45,342 nucleotides of DNA from Acidaminobacter hydrogenoformans DSM 2784 (GCF_900103005.1 NZ_FMWL01000021.1:2951-48292); one strand, 5' to 3'; numbered from the stretch's first letter, positions 14,893-23,988 are shown. Notes: generated by a model not told the origin, from the letters alone. Translations and numbers: made by a program.

Positions 14893-16722
14893 ATGTGTGG
14901 TATCGTAGGTTATATTGGAAGTCAAGAGGCTGTGCCTTTTTTGCTGGACGGATTGGAGCGCCTGGAATACAGGGGTTATGACTCTGCGGGCCTCTCTGTC
15001 ATTGACGGGGAAGGACTCAAGGTCAGGAAGATCAAAGGACGACTTGAGGGTTTAAAGAATTTAATGCTGGAAGAGCCCATTTCAGCCCATGTTGGCATTG
15101 GACATACACGCTGGGCGACTCATGGGGCCCCAACAGTTCCAAATGCCCATCCGCATTTGAATCAAAATGGGACAATCTCAGTTATACACAATGGAATTAT
15201 TGAAAATTACATGAAAATAAAAGAGTGGCTGATACAAGAAAAAGGTTATGAGTTCAAGTCTGAAACGGACACTGAGGTCATAGCGCATTTGATCGACTTT
15301 TATTATGATGGGGATATTCTGAAGGCCGTGAATCGTGCCGTAGAGATTATGGAAGGCACTTATGCCTTGGGCGTAATCTGTCAGTTTGAGCCGGATAAAA
15401 TTGTTGCGGTTCGAAAGGACAGCCCTTTGATTGTGGGCCTGGGTGAGGACGCAAACTTTATCGCCTCTGATATACCGGCGCTTTTGAAATACACGAGAAA
15501 TATTTATCTGATTGAAAACGGAGAGACCGTGCTGCTTACAAAAGACAAAGTGACCATATGGGATGAGAAGGGTGCGGAAGTTAAGCGCGACGTCTATCAG
15601 GTCACTTGGGACATTGATTCTGCTGAAAAAGAGGGCTTTGAGCATTTTACGCTCAAGGAAATCTTTGAACAGCCCAAAGCGATTCGAAATACATTATTTC
15701 CAAGGTTGGATAAGAACAATGACATTATCCTTGACGGCATCAAACTGACAAAAGAGGATATTGAAGTCTTTGACCGTGTCTATATTGTGGCATGCGGTAC
15801 GGCTTATCACGCAGGTTTGGTGGGCAGGTTCGCCATTGAACGCTTCGCGGGGATCCCAGTCAGTGTAGAGGTCGCCTCAGAGTTCAGATACAGAGACCCT
15901 TTCATTGATGACAAAACTTTATTCATCGCGGTTTCGCAGTCCGGTGAGACGCTGGATACCCTTGCCGCTCTGAGGGAAGCAAAGAGAAAAGGCGCCAGGA
16001 TTCTCAGCATTGTCAACGTCGTTGGCAGCTCTGTGACCCGGGAAAGTCATGATGTGCTCTATACCTGGGCAGGCCCGGAGATAGGCGTTGCGTCAACAAA
16101 GGCTTATACGACCCAGTTGATCGCGTTTTATCTGATTGCCCTCTATATGGCAAGGCTGACGGGCAAAATGCCGGAGAACCAGTACCATCAGATCTTGGAC
16201 GAACTGAAGGGCATAGATAAGAAAGTTGAAGCCGTCCTTAAGAAAGCGGATGTATGTAAAGCTATGGCTATGCTTCAAAAAGACAATACCTCTGTCTTCT
16301 TCATGGGGCGTGGTGTCGACGTGGAGACGTCCTTTGAAGGTTCGTTGAAATATAAAGAGATTTCCTACATCAATTCCGTCGCAATTGCGGCGGGTGAACT
16401 GAAACACGGGACAATTGCGCTGATTGAAGAGGGCACATTGGTTATGGCCCTCGCGACTCAAGAGCGGCTCTTTGACAAAATGTGTTCCAATATGCTTGAA
16501 GTAAAGGCCCGTGGCGCTCGTGTCGTGGCCATTGCGCAAGAGGGCAGAACGGAAATAGAGAAATACGCCAGCGAGGTCTTCTATATTCCACGCACCATGG
16601 ATGAGCTGGCGCCAATATTATCGATTATCCCGCTGCAGTTGCTGGCCTATTATGTTTCCGCGGCCAGGGGCAATGACGTGGATAAGCCACGAAACCTCGC
16701 AAAGAGCGTCACCGTGGAGTAG
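14893..16722 (+). CDS. glmS: Glutamine-fructose-6-phosphate aminotransferase GlmS (isomerizing)
   Basis: The enzyme makes glucosamine-6-phosphate from fructose-6-phosphate and glutamine, the entry step of UDP-GlcNAc synthesis. The 609-residue protein begins MCGIVGYIG with the catalytic Cys2 of the class II glutamine amidotransferase domain (about 1-240), then two SIS sugar-isomerase domains (about 285-425 and 455-600). It ends KPRNLAKSVTVE, the typical C-terminus. The SD AAAAAGGAG is upstream of ATG 14893. Expression is controlled by the ribozyme in its leader. Confidence 0.98.
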   Translation: MCGIVGYIGSQEAVPFLLDGLERLEYRGYDSAGLSVIDGEGLKVRKIKGRLEGLKNLMLEEPISAHVGIGHTRWATHGAPTVPNAHPHLNQNGTISVIHNGIIENYMKIKEWLIQEKGYEFKSETDTEVIAHLIDFYYDGDILKAVNRAVEIMEGTYALGVICQFEPDKIVAVRKDSPLIVGLGEDANFIASDIPALLKYTRNIYLIENGETVLLTKDKVTIWDEKGAEVKRDVYQVTWDIDSAEKEGFEHFTLKEIFEQPKAIRNTLFPRLDKNNDIILDGIKLTKEDIEVFDRVYIVACGTAYHAGLVGRFAIERFAGIPVSVEVASEFRYRDPFIDDKTLFIAVSQSGETLDTLAALREAKRKGARILSIVNVVGSSVTRESHDVLYTWAGPEIGVASTKAYTTQLIAFYLIALYMARLTGKMPENQYHQILDELKGIDKKVEAVLKKADVCKAMAMLQKDNTSVFFMGRGVDVETSFEGSLKYKEISYINSVAIAAGELKHGTIALIEEGTLVMALATQERLFDKMCSNMLEVKARGARVVAIAQEGRTEIEKYASEVFYIPRTMDELAPILSIIPLQLLAYYVSAARGNDVDKPRNLAKSVTVE

Positions 16723-16808
16723 CGTGATTGAAACAGGAAGAGGCTTTAGTTTGCAGTGAGGGCGAGAATACGCAAGGTGGACTGCAATGATTAAGGGAGG
16801 CTTGGCAA

Positions 16809-17129
16809 ATGATCGTAACGACGACACCAAGTATTGAAGGCAAGAAGATTACGGCATACAAAGGCGTTGTATTTGGAGAAGTGATTTCTGGGGTGGACTT
16901 TATTAAGGACTTTGCGGCGGGGTTGACCAATTTTTTCGGCGGCCGGTCCGGCTCCTATGAAGGAGAGCTGATCGAAGCGAGAAACCAAGCTATGTACGAG
17001 CTTGAACGCAGGGCCGGTGCCCTTGGGGCGAATGCCATTGTAGGCGTGGACATTGATTACGAGGTCCTCGGTCAGGCTGGCAATATGCTGATGGTGACCG
17101 CCTCCGGCACTGCAGTCGTTGCGGAGTAA
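16809..17129 (+). CDS. YbjQ/UPF0145 family protein
   Basis: A 106-residue protein with the family pattern: [21 protein letters not shown] near the start, [30 protein letters not shown] in the middle and MVTASGTAV at the end. These small soluble proteins probably form rings; their function is unknown. ATG 16809 has GGGAGG upstream. It lies 86 nt after glmS and ends with its own terminator. Confidence 0.9.
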   Translation: MIVTTTPSIEGKKITAYKGVVFGEVISGVDFIKDFAAGLTNFFGGRSGSYEGELIEARNQAMYELERRAGALGANAIVGVDIDYEVLGQAGNMLMVTASGTAVVAE

Positions 17130-17165
17130 AACGCTTGCCCAAATATTGAAGCACATTCCATAATA

Positions 17166-17217
17166 AAAGATCCGTCAATCAGGCACGGTTGTGCCCTTGA
17201 AAGACGGATCTTTTTTT
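17166..17217 (+). terminator. Terminator after the UPF0145 gene
   Basis: The 11-bp stem AAAGATCCGTC/GACGGATCTTT (17166-17176/17203-17213) carries an internal GGCAC/GTGCC hairpin and is followed by a T run. It lies between convergent genes and may also slow minus-strand transcription. Confidence 0.88.
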
Positions 17218-17254
17218 GTTAAGACTGTTAAGAACCCACTGCGCCGGAAAATCA

Positions 17255-17683
17255 TCAACGGATGACAATGACCGGAATCTCGGAATGGTGCACAACCTTG
17301 TTGGTGACGGAACCAATCAGGAGACGCTTTGCGGCGCCCATGCCATGAGTACACATCATGATGAGGTGGAAGCCGTCAGTTTCAGCGGTGCGCACAATCA
17401 TTTGAGCGGGATCGCCAGTAACATGGAGCTTCTGGATATTAGTGATACCAGCCCCACGGAGGGTAGCCTCCACAACGTTGAGCATATCCGCAGCAGTTTC
17501 TTCAAACTTTTCGCGGTTCAGATCATAAACGCCAATCAGGTCACCATGAACCAGATTGCGGTCCAGAGGGATGACGTTGAGTAGCGTCACTTCATAGTCA
17601 AGGGCAGGAACGAACTCTTTCAGGTATTCTACGAGTCGATCAGGGACGGATGAGGAATCAATGGGAAGCAACAATTTTCTCAT
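17255..17683 (-). CDS. Universal stress protein, UspA family (first copy)
   Basis: A 142-residue single-domain Usp starting MRKLLLPIDSSS, with the ATP-binding loop near the C-terminus: THG-x9-GS followed by VTNKVVHHSEIPVIVI. The first glycine of the usual G-x2-G-x9-G(S/T) motif is Cys here. It likely binds ATP and acts in stress survival. ATG 17683 has AGGAGGT upstream on the minus strand. A close paralogue lies 138 nt upstream. Confidence 0.92.
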   Translation of the reverse strand: MRKLLLPIDSSSVPDRLVEYLKEFVPALDYEVTLLNVIPLDRNLVHGDLIGVYDLNREKFEETAADMLNVVEATLRGAGITNIQKLHVTGDPAQMIVRTAETDGFHLIMMCTHGMGAAKRLLIGSVTNKVVHHSEIPVIVIR

Positions 17684-17821
17684 GATCGAGACCTCCTTGA
17701 TAAGGCATTATGCGTAACGCGGGCTAAAACGGCCTGCAATTCCGGAGGATATTGCAGATGCTGCGTTTCAAGCCGCGGTGTCGTCAGGTTCATAACGATT
17801 GAAATCAGATCAGCGAACATG

Positions 17822-18250
17822 CTACTGGATGACAAGGACTGGGACATAGCAATTGTGAACGACCTTATTAGTGACACTGCCAATCATCAAGCGCTTCGTG
17901 GCGTCGAAGCCATGCGTATTCATCAGAACCATGTGGAACTCTTCACCTTCAGCAATAGCCACGATCTCTGCTGCGGGATTACCTTTTTTGACTTTGGTCG
18001 CGACGTTTTCAATGCCAGCTTCTGTGAGCTGCTGCGCGACTTTTGTGACCATTTCTTCAGCGACATGCTCGAAGGTTGAATTATGGAGTCCGAATACTGT
18101 CGCGAGATGAGGATGAGACAGGGCCTCTTCATAAGGAATCACGTGCAGGACAGTTACTTCATACCCTTGAACGATGCCGAGCTCTTTAACATACTCGAGT
18201 GTTCTTTCGCTGAGTTTCTCGCCATCAATTGGAAGCAACAGTTTTTTCAT
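17822..18250 (-). CDS. Universal stress protein, UspA family (second copy)
   Basis: A 142-residue Usp beginning MKKLLLPIDGEK, with NTHG-x9-GS and VTNKVVHNCYVPVLVI at its C-terminus. The first glycine of the ATP motif is Asn. It shares length and many positions with the neighbouring Usp, so the pair arose by tandem duplication. AGGAGGT lies before the start on the minus strand. Confidence 0.92.
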   Translation of the reverse strand: MKKLLLPIDGEKLSERTLEYVKELGIVQGYEVTVLHVIPYEEALSHPHLATVFGLHNSTFEHVAEEMVTKVAQQLTEAGIENVATKVKKGNPAAEIVAIAEGEEFHMVLMNTHGFDATKRLMIGSVTNKVVHNCYVPVLVIQ

Positions 18251-18365
18251 GGTGACACCTCCTTGGTTTCCTCCGGTTGTTCCATTTATACCCCCGAAAA
18301 GCAGGTTTAAAAGCTTAAAAGAGCGAATTGTATCGATACATGTCCCGGCGTATAGGCGATTAAAA

Positions 18366-18423
18366 GCAAAAAAAACCGATCCAAAGCGCTGCCGATGGTT
18401 TCAGCACGCCATTTGAATCGGTT
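18366..18423 (-). terminator. Terminator of cstA
   Basis: Read on the minus strand, a 12-bp stem (18412-18423/18374-18385) with one G-T pair is followed by an eight- to nine-base U tract. It lies 12 nt past the cstA stop. Confidence 0.85.
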
Positions 18424-18434
18424 CATTTATTGTT

Positions 18435-19877
18435 TTACGCGGCGCTCTTCGCGCTTTCTCTCGGTGTGCCGGCACGCTTTTTCTGAGCGGCAACCTTGAG
18501 GAACAGCATCAGGAAACCAGCGGCGACTATAATCCCTGCAGGATAGGCAATGGCAGGTGACAGCTTGAAGCCTTCAGGCGCAACGAGAATGTAAGTGATG
18601 GAGACTGCGCTCATAAAGGTCGCTGGTACTGTCGCAATCCAGTGTGTCTGATCTTTGAGATAAAGGTACATTGCGGCAGCCCAGAGGACAATCATGGCCA
18701 AAGTCTGGTTGGACCATGCAAAGTAACGCCATACAATGTTAAAATCAATCGTGGTAAGCGCAAAGCCAATAACGAAAAGCGGAAGGGAAATCATTAGTCG
18801 GTTTCGAATAGGACCTTGCTTAAAATTGAGGATATCCGCAACGGTAAGGCGCGCGCTTCTGAAAGCGGTATCGCCGGAAGTCACCGGACAGGCGACAACG
18901 CCCAGAATGGCCATGACGCCGCCAATTTTGCCGAGAAGCGTATTCGAGATCGTGTTGACGACCCAAGCCTGACCGCCATTTGCAGTCATTTGCGCACCCA
19001 GTTCACCGGTGCTTCCAAAGAATGCCATAGCAGCAGCAGCCCAGATCAAGGCGACAATGCCTTCAGCAATCATGGCGCCATAAAATACTTTGCGGCCTTG
19101 GCGTTCATTGGTGATGCATCTTGCCATCATTGGAGATTGTGTGGAGTGGAAGCCGCTGATCGCGCCACAGGCAATGGTGATAAACATCAGGGGCCAAATA
19201 GGAAGGTTGCTTGGGTGAAGGTTGGCAAGCTGAATTTCCGGAATTTGATAACCGCCGAAAAAGATGCCGCCAGTGACACCCACCGCCATAATCAGCAGGG
19301 TAGCGCCGAACAAAGGATAGACTTTTGCGATCAGCTTATCAATAGGGAGCATGGTCGCGACGACATAATAAGCAAAGATGGCATAAATCCAAAACATTTT
19401 ATTGAAGGTGGGCGGCGTTATTCCGGACAGGAGCGCAGCCGGGCCAGTGATAAAGACGACGCCGACCAAAACAAGGACGAGGATTGAGAAGCCCCTCATG
19501 AAATTCTTAAGTCCAGGGCCAAGATAATGTCCGACGACCTCCGGGATGCTGGCGCCGTTATGTCTGACGGAGAGCATGCCTGAAAAATAATCATGGACAC
19601 CGCCGGCGAAGATTGAACCAAGCACGATCCAAAGGAAAGCAACCGGTCCCCATAAAGCGCCAGCGATAGCACCAAAGATTGGCCCCAAGCCCGCAATATT
19701 GAGGAACTGAATCATGAATATTTTCCAACCGGGAAGTGGAACGTAGTCGACGCCATCATTCATGGCGACAGCTGGTGTTGTGAGCTGCTCATCCGCGCCA
19801 AATTTCGACTCGACAAATTTACCGTAGATGAAATAACCTGCTACCAGCGCCACAATGGACAAGAGAAATGAAATCAT
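18435..19877 (-). CDS. cstA: Carbon starvation protein CstA family transporter
   Basis: A 480-residue membrane carrier with about 13-15 helices. It starts with the N-terminal signature YFIYGKFVESKFG, followed by VPLPGWKIFMIQFLNIAGLGPIFGAIAGALWGPVAF-like residues typical of CstA. It is the shorter Gram-positive form; the E. coli proteins have about 700. Relatives (CstA, BtsT) import pyruvate or peptides. ATG 19877 has AGGAGGT upstream. It lies just downstream of a LytS/LytTR pair, separated by a terminator, as in E. coli where the BtsSR system controls BtsT. Confidence 0.92.
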   Translation of the reverse strand: MISFLLSIVALVAGYFIYGKFVESKFGADEQLTTPAVAMNDGVDYVPLPGWKIFMIQFLNIAGLGPIFGAIAGALWGPVAFLWIVLGSIFAGGVHDYFSGMLSVRHNGASIPEVVGHYLGPGLKNFMRGFSILVLVLVGVVFITGPAALLSGITPPTFNKMFWIYAIFAYYVVATMLPIDKLIAKVYPLFGATLLIMAVGVTGGIFFGGYQIPEIQLANLHPSNLPIWPLMFITIACGAISGFHSTQSPMMARCITNERQGRKVFYGAMIAEGIVALIWAAAAMAFFGSTGELGAQMTANGGQAWVVNTISNTLLGKIGGVMAILGVVACPVTSGDTAFRSARLTVADILNFKQGPIRNRLMISLPLFVIGFALTTIDFNIVWRYFAWSNQTLAMIVLWAAAMYLYLKDQTHWIATVPATFMSAVSITYILVAPEGFKLSPAIAYPAGIIVAAGFLMLFLKVAAQKKRAGTPRESAKSAA

Positions 19878-19941
19878 TTAACAACCTCCTAATTCCTATG
19901 TAAGTGTATACGTTGTCTAAGCAGGATCATCTTATAATAAA

Positions 19942-19964
19942 AAAAAACGCCGGAGGCGTTTTTT
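19942..19964 (-). terminator. Terminator between the LytTR regulator and cstA
   Basis: The stem AAAAAACGCC/GGCGTTTTTT with a 3-nt loop is followed on the minus strand by a T run into TTATTATAAG. It ends the lytS-lytR transcript and separates it from cstA. Confidence 0.85.
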
Positions 19965-19996
19965 GACATAAGACGTCGGTAATCCTGCACAAGCTG

Positions 19997-20704
19997 TCAG
20001 AATGTCCCCATAATTTGCTTGAAATCAGACAGGTAATGCCTGCTGACGGGGATGGGGTTTTCAATGCCCCTGAGCTTCAACTGATAGGTGTGATTAAACC
20101 ATGGAATGATCTCTTCAATTTTATCAAGGTTGACCACGAAGGAACGATGACACCTGAAAAAGAATTTGGGGTCCAATTTTTTCTGAAAGCTGCTGATGCT
20201 CGAGACGACTACAAAGGCTTCATCCTTGGTAAAAATGTGGACCTCGCGTTCCTTGACTTCGAGGTAGCAAAGCTCTGAAACCGGAACGACTCTCAGTTTT
20301 TCTGACTTCCAGAGAGTGAGCTTCTCAGGATATGAGACTTCAGCAGGTTCGAGGGTTTTCAACTTGTTGAGGAGAAGGCCCAGTCGCGCTTCTGAAAAGG
20401 GCTTCAGCAGGTAATCATAGGCTTCCAGCTCAAAAGCCTCCACGGCAAATTCTCTGTGGGCTGTGACAAAGATGATTCGCGAGGCAAGATCCAATTGCTG
20501 GAGCTGTCTCGCGAAGCTTATACCGTCGAGCTGTGGCATGCTGATGTCCAGAAAGATGAGGTCAGGGCTGTTCTGACGCGCGAATTCAAAGGCGGCCGGC
20601 GCGTCATCAAAGTCTCTCAGGATTTCAATGTCGCTGTTGTTTTCAATCAGATAGGCGAGCTCTTTGCGCGCCGGCATTTCATCATCTACGATTATGCAGT
20701 TCAA
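19997..20704 (-). CDS. LytTR-family response regulator
   Basis: A 235-residue response regulator. The receiver domain (about 1-115) has D7-D8, the phosphoacceptor D53 in LIFLDISMP, and the K of LLKPF near 102. A LytTR DNA-binding domain follows (about 135-232), with the FFRCHRSFVVNLDKI and PVSRHY motifs. The start is TTG and overlaps the TGA stop of the kinase gene, so synthesis is coupled. The obvious target is cstA, which lies 119 nt downstream. Confidence 0.93.
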   Translation of the reverse strand: MNCIIVDDEMPARKELAYLIENNSDIEILRDFDDAPAAFEFARQNSPDLIFLDISMPQLDGISFARQLQQLDLASRIIFVTAHREFAVEAFELEAYDYLLKPFSEARLGLLLNKLKTLEPAEVSYPEKLTLWKSEKLRVVPVSELCYLEVKEREVHIFTKDEAFVVVSSISSFQKKLDPKFFFRCHRSFVVNLDKIEEIIPWFNHTYQLKLRGIENPIPVSRHYLSDFKQIMGTF

Positions 20705-22383
20705 GCTACCACACCCTTCGACAAACTTGGCACTTCAAAGGAAATTCGGGTTCCGTTTTCGAGACGCTCGATCGATAGTCCCGTGCCGTAAATCAATCTC
20801 AAGCGGTTTTGTACATTGGACAGCCCAATATGATGGTTAGGCAGCGTTCCGTTTGCAATGTGTTCAACAATAACAGGATCGATGCCAACGCCGTCATCCT
20901 CAACGGTGATCTTCGCCATGCCTTCGCCAGCTCTCTGGATCTTCAGTAAAATGCGCCCTCTGCCGCTGCCCTTCATGATGCCGTGCCGCACGGCATTTTC
21001 AACGAGGGGCTGGATGATCAGAGATGGGATGGACAGCTCCAGAGTATCGTCAATGATATATTCGACATTCAATTTGTCACCAAAGCGCGCGCGCTCAATA
21101 TCAACATAAGCCTTGACCTGTTGGATTTCCCGGCTGATGCTCACCAGCCGGTCAGTACACTCTATGTTGTATCTTAAATAAGTAGAAAGGTCCACGATCA
21201 GCTGCCGCGCCTTTTCGGGCTCGGCCCGCGTGAAGGCGGTAATGGTGTTAAGGGCGTTAAAGAGAAAGTGAGGGTTAATTTGTGACTGCAGGGCCTTGAT
21301 CTCCGACTGAGTTGCCAGCTCCTCGAGCTTGTGAATCTTGCTGATTTCCAGCTGCGTAGAGATGATTTGCGACAGGCCAATGGCAAGCTGCGCTGTGCTT
21401 TCAGAAATCATACCTTCTTTGCCGTAATAGATTTTCAAAGTACCCGTCACCTGATCACCTTCAAAGATGGGGACGAGCACTGCGGATTTGAGAGGACAGT
21501 CTTCGTGGTCACACTGTATTTGGGATTTTTTATTGAGAAACAGGATTTCCCCGGTGTCAATGACCTTTCTTGAGGCGCCGGTGCCAAGTGGGCTGCCGCT
21601 CATATGATGATCCGCCCCAAGCCCCACATGCGCGAGCACAGTACTGTGATCCGTGATCGAAACCGCGTCTGCCTGAATGGCAGCTTGAATGATCTGGCAG
21701 ATCTTTTCAATGGATTCCGGCGTGATGTCCCTGAAATAAGGCAGTGTCTGATTGGCAATATCCATAGCGGTCTTGGCCTGACGCGCCGCAATATTTTCTT
21801 TTTCGTCAAAAAGATTTTGAATAATCAGGATTAAAATGCTGATTCCTATCCCGTTGGTCATACTCATGGGAAGATAGATGCTTTTAACGATTGCCAGCGC
21901 GGCGGGAAAGGGCTTTGAGATCAGCAAAATGAGCAGCATCTCAAAGGTTTCCATGACGAAGCCGCCCACGAGGCCATACAGCCATTTGTTTTTCCGCGTG
22001 GACTTGTGATAGATCAAAGACGCCGCAAGCCCTGCGCCGATAGTCGCCAGCGCGCATGGCACCGCTGTCAAAGAGCCAATGGGCATGGTCAGTCTGTGGA
22101 GACCCGCGATAACCCCTGCGGCAATCCCCACAAACGGACCCGCCAGGATCCCGCCTGCCATAACCCCAATGAGTCGGGTGTTGGCAATAGCGCCCTGGAT
22201 CTCCGTACCAATATAGGTTCCCAAAATGCCAAAGGCCCCAAAGATTATGGCGAGGATCAGCTTTTCTCTCAAGAGAAATTTTTCTTTGAGCATGATCTTT
22301 TTAAAGATGGACAGCCGTGACAGCCAAAAGGCGAGCAGGACGACGTACCCCAGATTATTCGTCAAATTGCGAAGCAGAACCAT
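20701..22383 (-). CDS. LytS/BtsS-type sensor histidine kinase
   Basis: A 560-residue sensor with an N-terminal 5TMR-LYT membrane region (about 1-195), a GAF-like domain (about 215-340), a His_kinase domain with QSQINPHFLFNALN (H near 372) and a C-terminal HATPase domain with N-box PLVENAVRHG and G-box DDGVGI. Two Cys lie close together in CDHEDCPL inside the GAF domain. I chose ATG 22383, which has GGAGG 7 nt upstream. Relatives sense pyruvate (BtsS) or peptides. With the LytTR protein and CstA it forms a likely sense-and-import unit. Confidence 0.93.
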   Translation of the reverse strand: MVLLRNLTNNLGYVVLLAFWLSRLSIFKKIMLKEKFLLREKLILAIIFGAFGILGTYIGTEIQGAIANTRLIGVMAGGILAGPFVGIAAGVIAGLHRLTMPIGSLTAVPCALATIGAGLAASLIYHKSTRKNKWLYGLVGGFVMETFEMLLILLISKPFPAALAIVKSIYLPMSMTNGIGISILILIIQNLFDEKENIAARQAKTAMDIANQTLPYFRDITPESIEKICQIIQAAIQADAVSITDHSTVLAHVGLGADHHMSGSPLGTGASRKVIDTGEILFLNKKSQIQCDHEDCPLKSAVLVPIFEGDQVTGTLKIYYGKEGMISESTAQLAIGLSQIISTQLEISKIHKLEELATQSEIKALQSQINPHFLFNALNTITAFTRAEPEKARQLIVDLSTYLRYNIECTDRLVSISREIQQVKAYVDIERARFGDKLNVEYIIDDTLELSIPSLIIQPLVENAVRHGIMKGSGRGRILLKIQRAGEGMAKITVEDDGVGIDPVIVEHIANGTLPNHHIGLSNVQNRLRLIYGTGLSIERLENGTRISFEVPSLSKGVVA

Positions 22384-22430
22384 GCGCAAGCCTCCATTGC
22401 AAAACCGTTCAATCGATTTTTTGTTGTCTT

Positions 22431-22459
22431 ATTATACCTTGTTTTTGAGGCTTTGTAAA
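22431..22459 (-). promoter_or_regulatory. Promoter of the lytS-lytR operon
   Basis: On the minus strand TTTACA (22459-22454) is followed after exactly 17 nt by TATAAT (22436-22431), a near-consensus sigma-A promoter, about 48 nt before the kinase start. Confidence 0.78.
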
Positions 22460-22533
22460 AATGGGGAAGACTTAAAAAGGAAGACTTGCTGTGGTGGCTG
22501 CTGTTTGCTGCTGGTGCGAACTTCGGGGTAAAA

Positions 22534-22821
22534 TTATTTGTCTTTTTTCTTTCCCCTGAAGAGTGAAAAGCCGCCAAAACCGCCAATGATGGCGATATAG
22601 AAGCCAAGGTCATAAAGGAGGCCTGTGTTATTGACCTCGTAAATTCTGTAGCCGCCCCGAATAAACCCCAGGAGCATGGACAAAGGCGCCAGCCAGCCGT
22701 GCCAAATGCCTGAAAAGAAACCCGCGGGTGTTGACGCCGTATAGCTGCCGTCACCCGGCAGACAGGCTGTCAGTGTGAGCATAAAAAGCAGAATCAGAAC
22801 CGATAAAGTGAGCTTTTTCAT
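22534..22821 (-). CDS. Small membrane lipoprotein of unknown function
   Basis: A 95-residue protein with a signal peptide ending in LTAC (lipobox), a hydrophobic segment containing GIWHGWLAPLSMLLGFIRGG, a second hydrophobic segment (LGFYIAIIGGFGGF), and a basic C-terminal tail FRGKKKDK. This suggests a lipid-anchored protein with one or two membrane helices. I chose ATG 22821 because AGGAGGT is just upstream. I do not recognise the family with certainty; short proteins of this kind occur widely in Clostridia. Confidence 0.8.
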   Translation of the reverse strand: MKKLTLSVLILLFMLTLTACLPGDGSYTASTPAGFFSGIWHGWLAPLSMLLGFIRGGYRIYEVNNTGLLYDLGFYIAIIGGFGGFSLFRGKKKDK

Positions 22822-22858
22822 GATGGACCTCCTCGTCATAGAAAAACAAAGGCAGGAA

Positions 22859-22888
22859 TTGGGTTTTTCATTGGATAAACGTTATAAT
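22859..22888 (+). promoter_or_regulatory. Promoter for the DMT transporter gene
   Basis: TTGGGT (22859-22864) and TATAAT (22883-22888) are 18 nt apart. The leader of about 140 nt contains AACCTGC (22959-22965), which can pair with GCAGGTT (23030-23036) at the translation start, and a CTTATTG/CAATAAG hairpin. Confidence 0.6.
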
Positions 22889-23034
22889 GATTTTAGTGGC
22901 TTAGTGTTCTTTTACACATTACAAATCAGCTTCAAACACATTTTACGAGTTGTTTTCAAACCTGCCTTATTGTATGATTCAATAAGCGATACAGGCTTCG
23001 CTTAAACTGCAAGACAAAAAGAAACGAAAGCAGG

Positions 23035-23919
23035 TTGAATACCTTGAATATAACAGCCTTTACGAAAACCCCAAGAGGCAAAGCGATTTTTTATCTGATC
23101 ATTGCCTCGGTTCTATGGAGCACAGGCGGCATGCTGATCAAGCTGGTAGACTGGAATCCAGTGGCCATAGCCGGCACAAGAAGCGGAGTCGCGGCGCTTG
23201 TTATGCTCCTCTACGTCAAAAAACCAAAATTTACGAGATCGAGAGCCCAAATCGCAGGCGCTTTTTTCTATATGCTGATGGTCATCTTGTTTGTTGTCGC
23301 CAACAAGCTCACCACTGCTGCCAATGTCATTCTTCTTCAATACACGGCCCCTATTTGGGTGGCCTTGCTGGGGGCGTGGGTACTAAAAGAAAAAACCCGC
23401 AGGGTGGATTGGCTGGCGATTGCTGCCGTCATGGGCGGCATGGTGCTGTTTTTCCTTGGGGACCTTGGGAGCGGTGCGCTTCTTGGAAATCTGATCTCCG
23501 TTGTTTCGGGGGTGTTTTTAGCGTTGACCGTCATTTTTCTGAGGCTTCAAAAGGATGGTTCCCAAATCGAAATGACCTTGCTTGGCAATTTGCTTACCTT
23601 TTTAGTGAGTATTCCCTTTATCCTTCAGTCCGTTCCGGATACCAGAAGCATAGTGGGGATCCTTCTCCTGGGTGTCTTCCAGCTTGGTATTTCCTACACG
23701 CTGTTTTCAATCGCGGTACGTCATGTAACGGCCCTCGAAGCCATACTGATTCCCGTGATTGAACCTATACTCAACCCCGTCTGGGTGTTTCTTGCAACCG
23801 GTGAGAGGCCGGGAGGCCTGGCTCTGGTGGGCGGACTCATTGTCGTTTTAGCGGTGACGCTGCGCAGTTACTATATCAGCACCCTTGGCAAAGTCAAAGA
23901 AATTGAAGCGGTCCAATAA
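23035..23919 (+). CDS. DMT superfamily (EamA) transporter
   Basis: A 294-residue membrane protein of ten helices formed by two EamA repeats (about residues 15-140 and 155-282). Typical landmarks are LWSTGGMLIKL in the first helix, LLQYTAPIWVALLGAWVLKEK at the end of repeat one, and VIEPILNPVWVFLATGE in repeat two. Such proteins export amino acids or other metabolites; the substrate is not readable. The start is TTG: 23035 as given, or TTG 23044, which has better SD spacing. It ends at its own terminator. Confidence 0.88.
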   Translation: MNTLNITAFTKTPRGKAIFYLIIASVLWSTGGMLIKLVDWNPVAIAGTRSGVAALVMLLYVKKPKFTRSRAQIAGAFFYMLMVILFVVANKLTTAANVILLQYTAPIWVALLGAWVLKEKTRRVDWLAIAAVMGGMVLFFLGDLGSGALLGNLISVVSGVFLALTVIFLRLQKDGSQIEMTLLGNLLTFLVSIPFILQSVPDTRSIVGILLLGVFQLGISYTLFSIAVRHVTALEAILIPVIEPILNPVWVFLATGERPGGLALVGGLIVVLAVTLRSYYISTLGKVKEIEAVQ

Positions 23920-23925
23920 ATTAAG

Positions 23926-23973
23926 AAGGAAGTGGAGGCGATTTTATTGAAATGCGCCTGCCACTTCCTTTTT
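23926..23973 (+). terminator. Terminator after the DMT transporter
   Basis: A 15-bp stem (23926-23940/23955-23970) with one bulged G is followed by TTTTT. It lies between convergent genes. Confidence 0.85.
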
Positions 23974-23988
23974 GGTTGCTCTTTCCCC

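Noticed and set aside
18816..19487. A 223-codon open frame on the plus strand
   Set aside because: It is antisense to cstA and is a codon-bias shadow with a low-complexity charged sequence.
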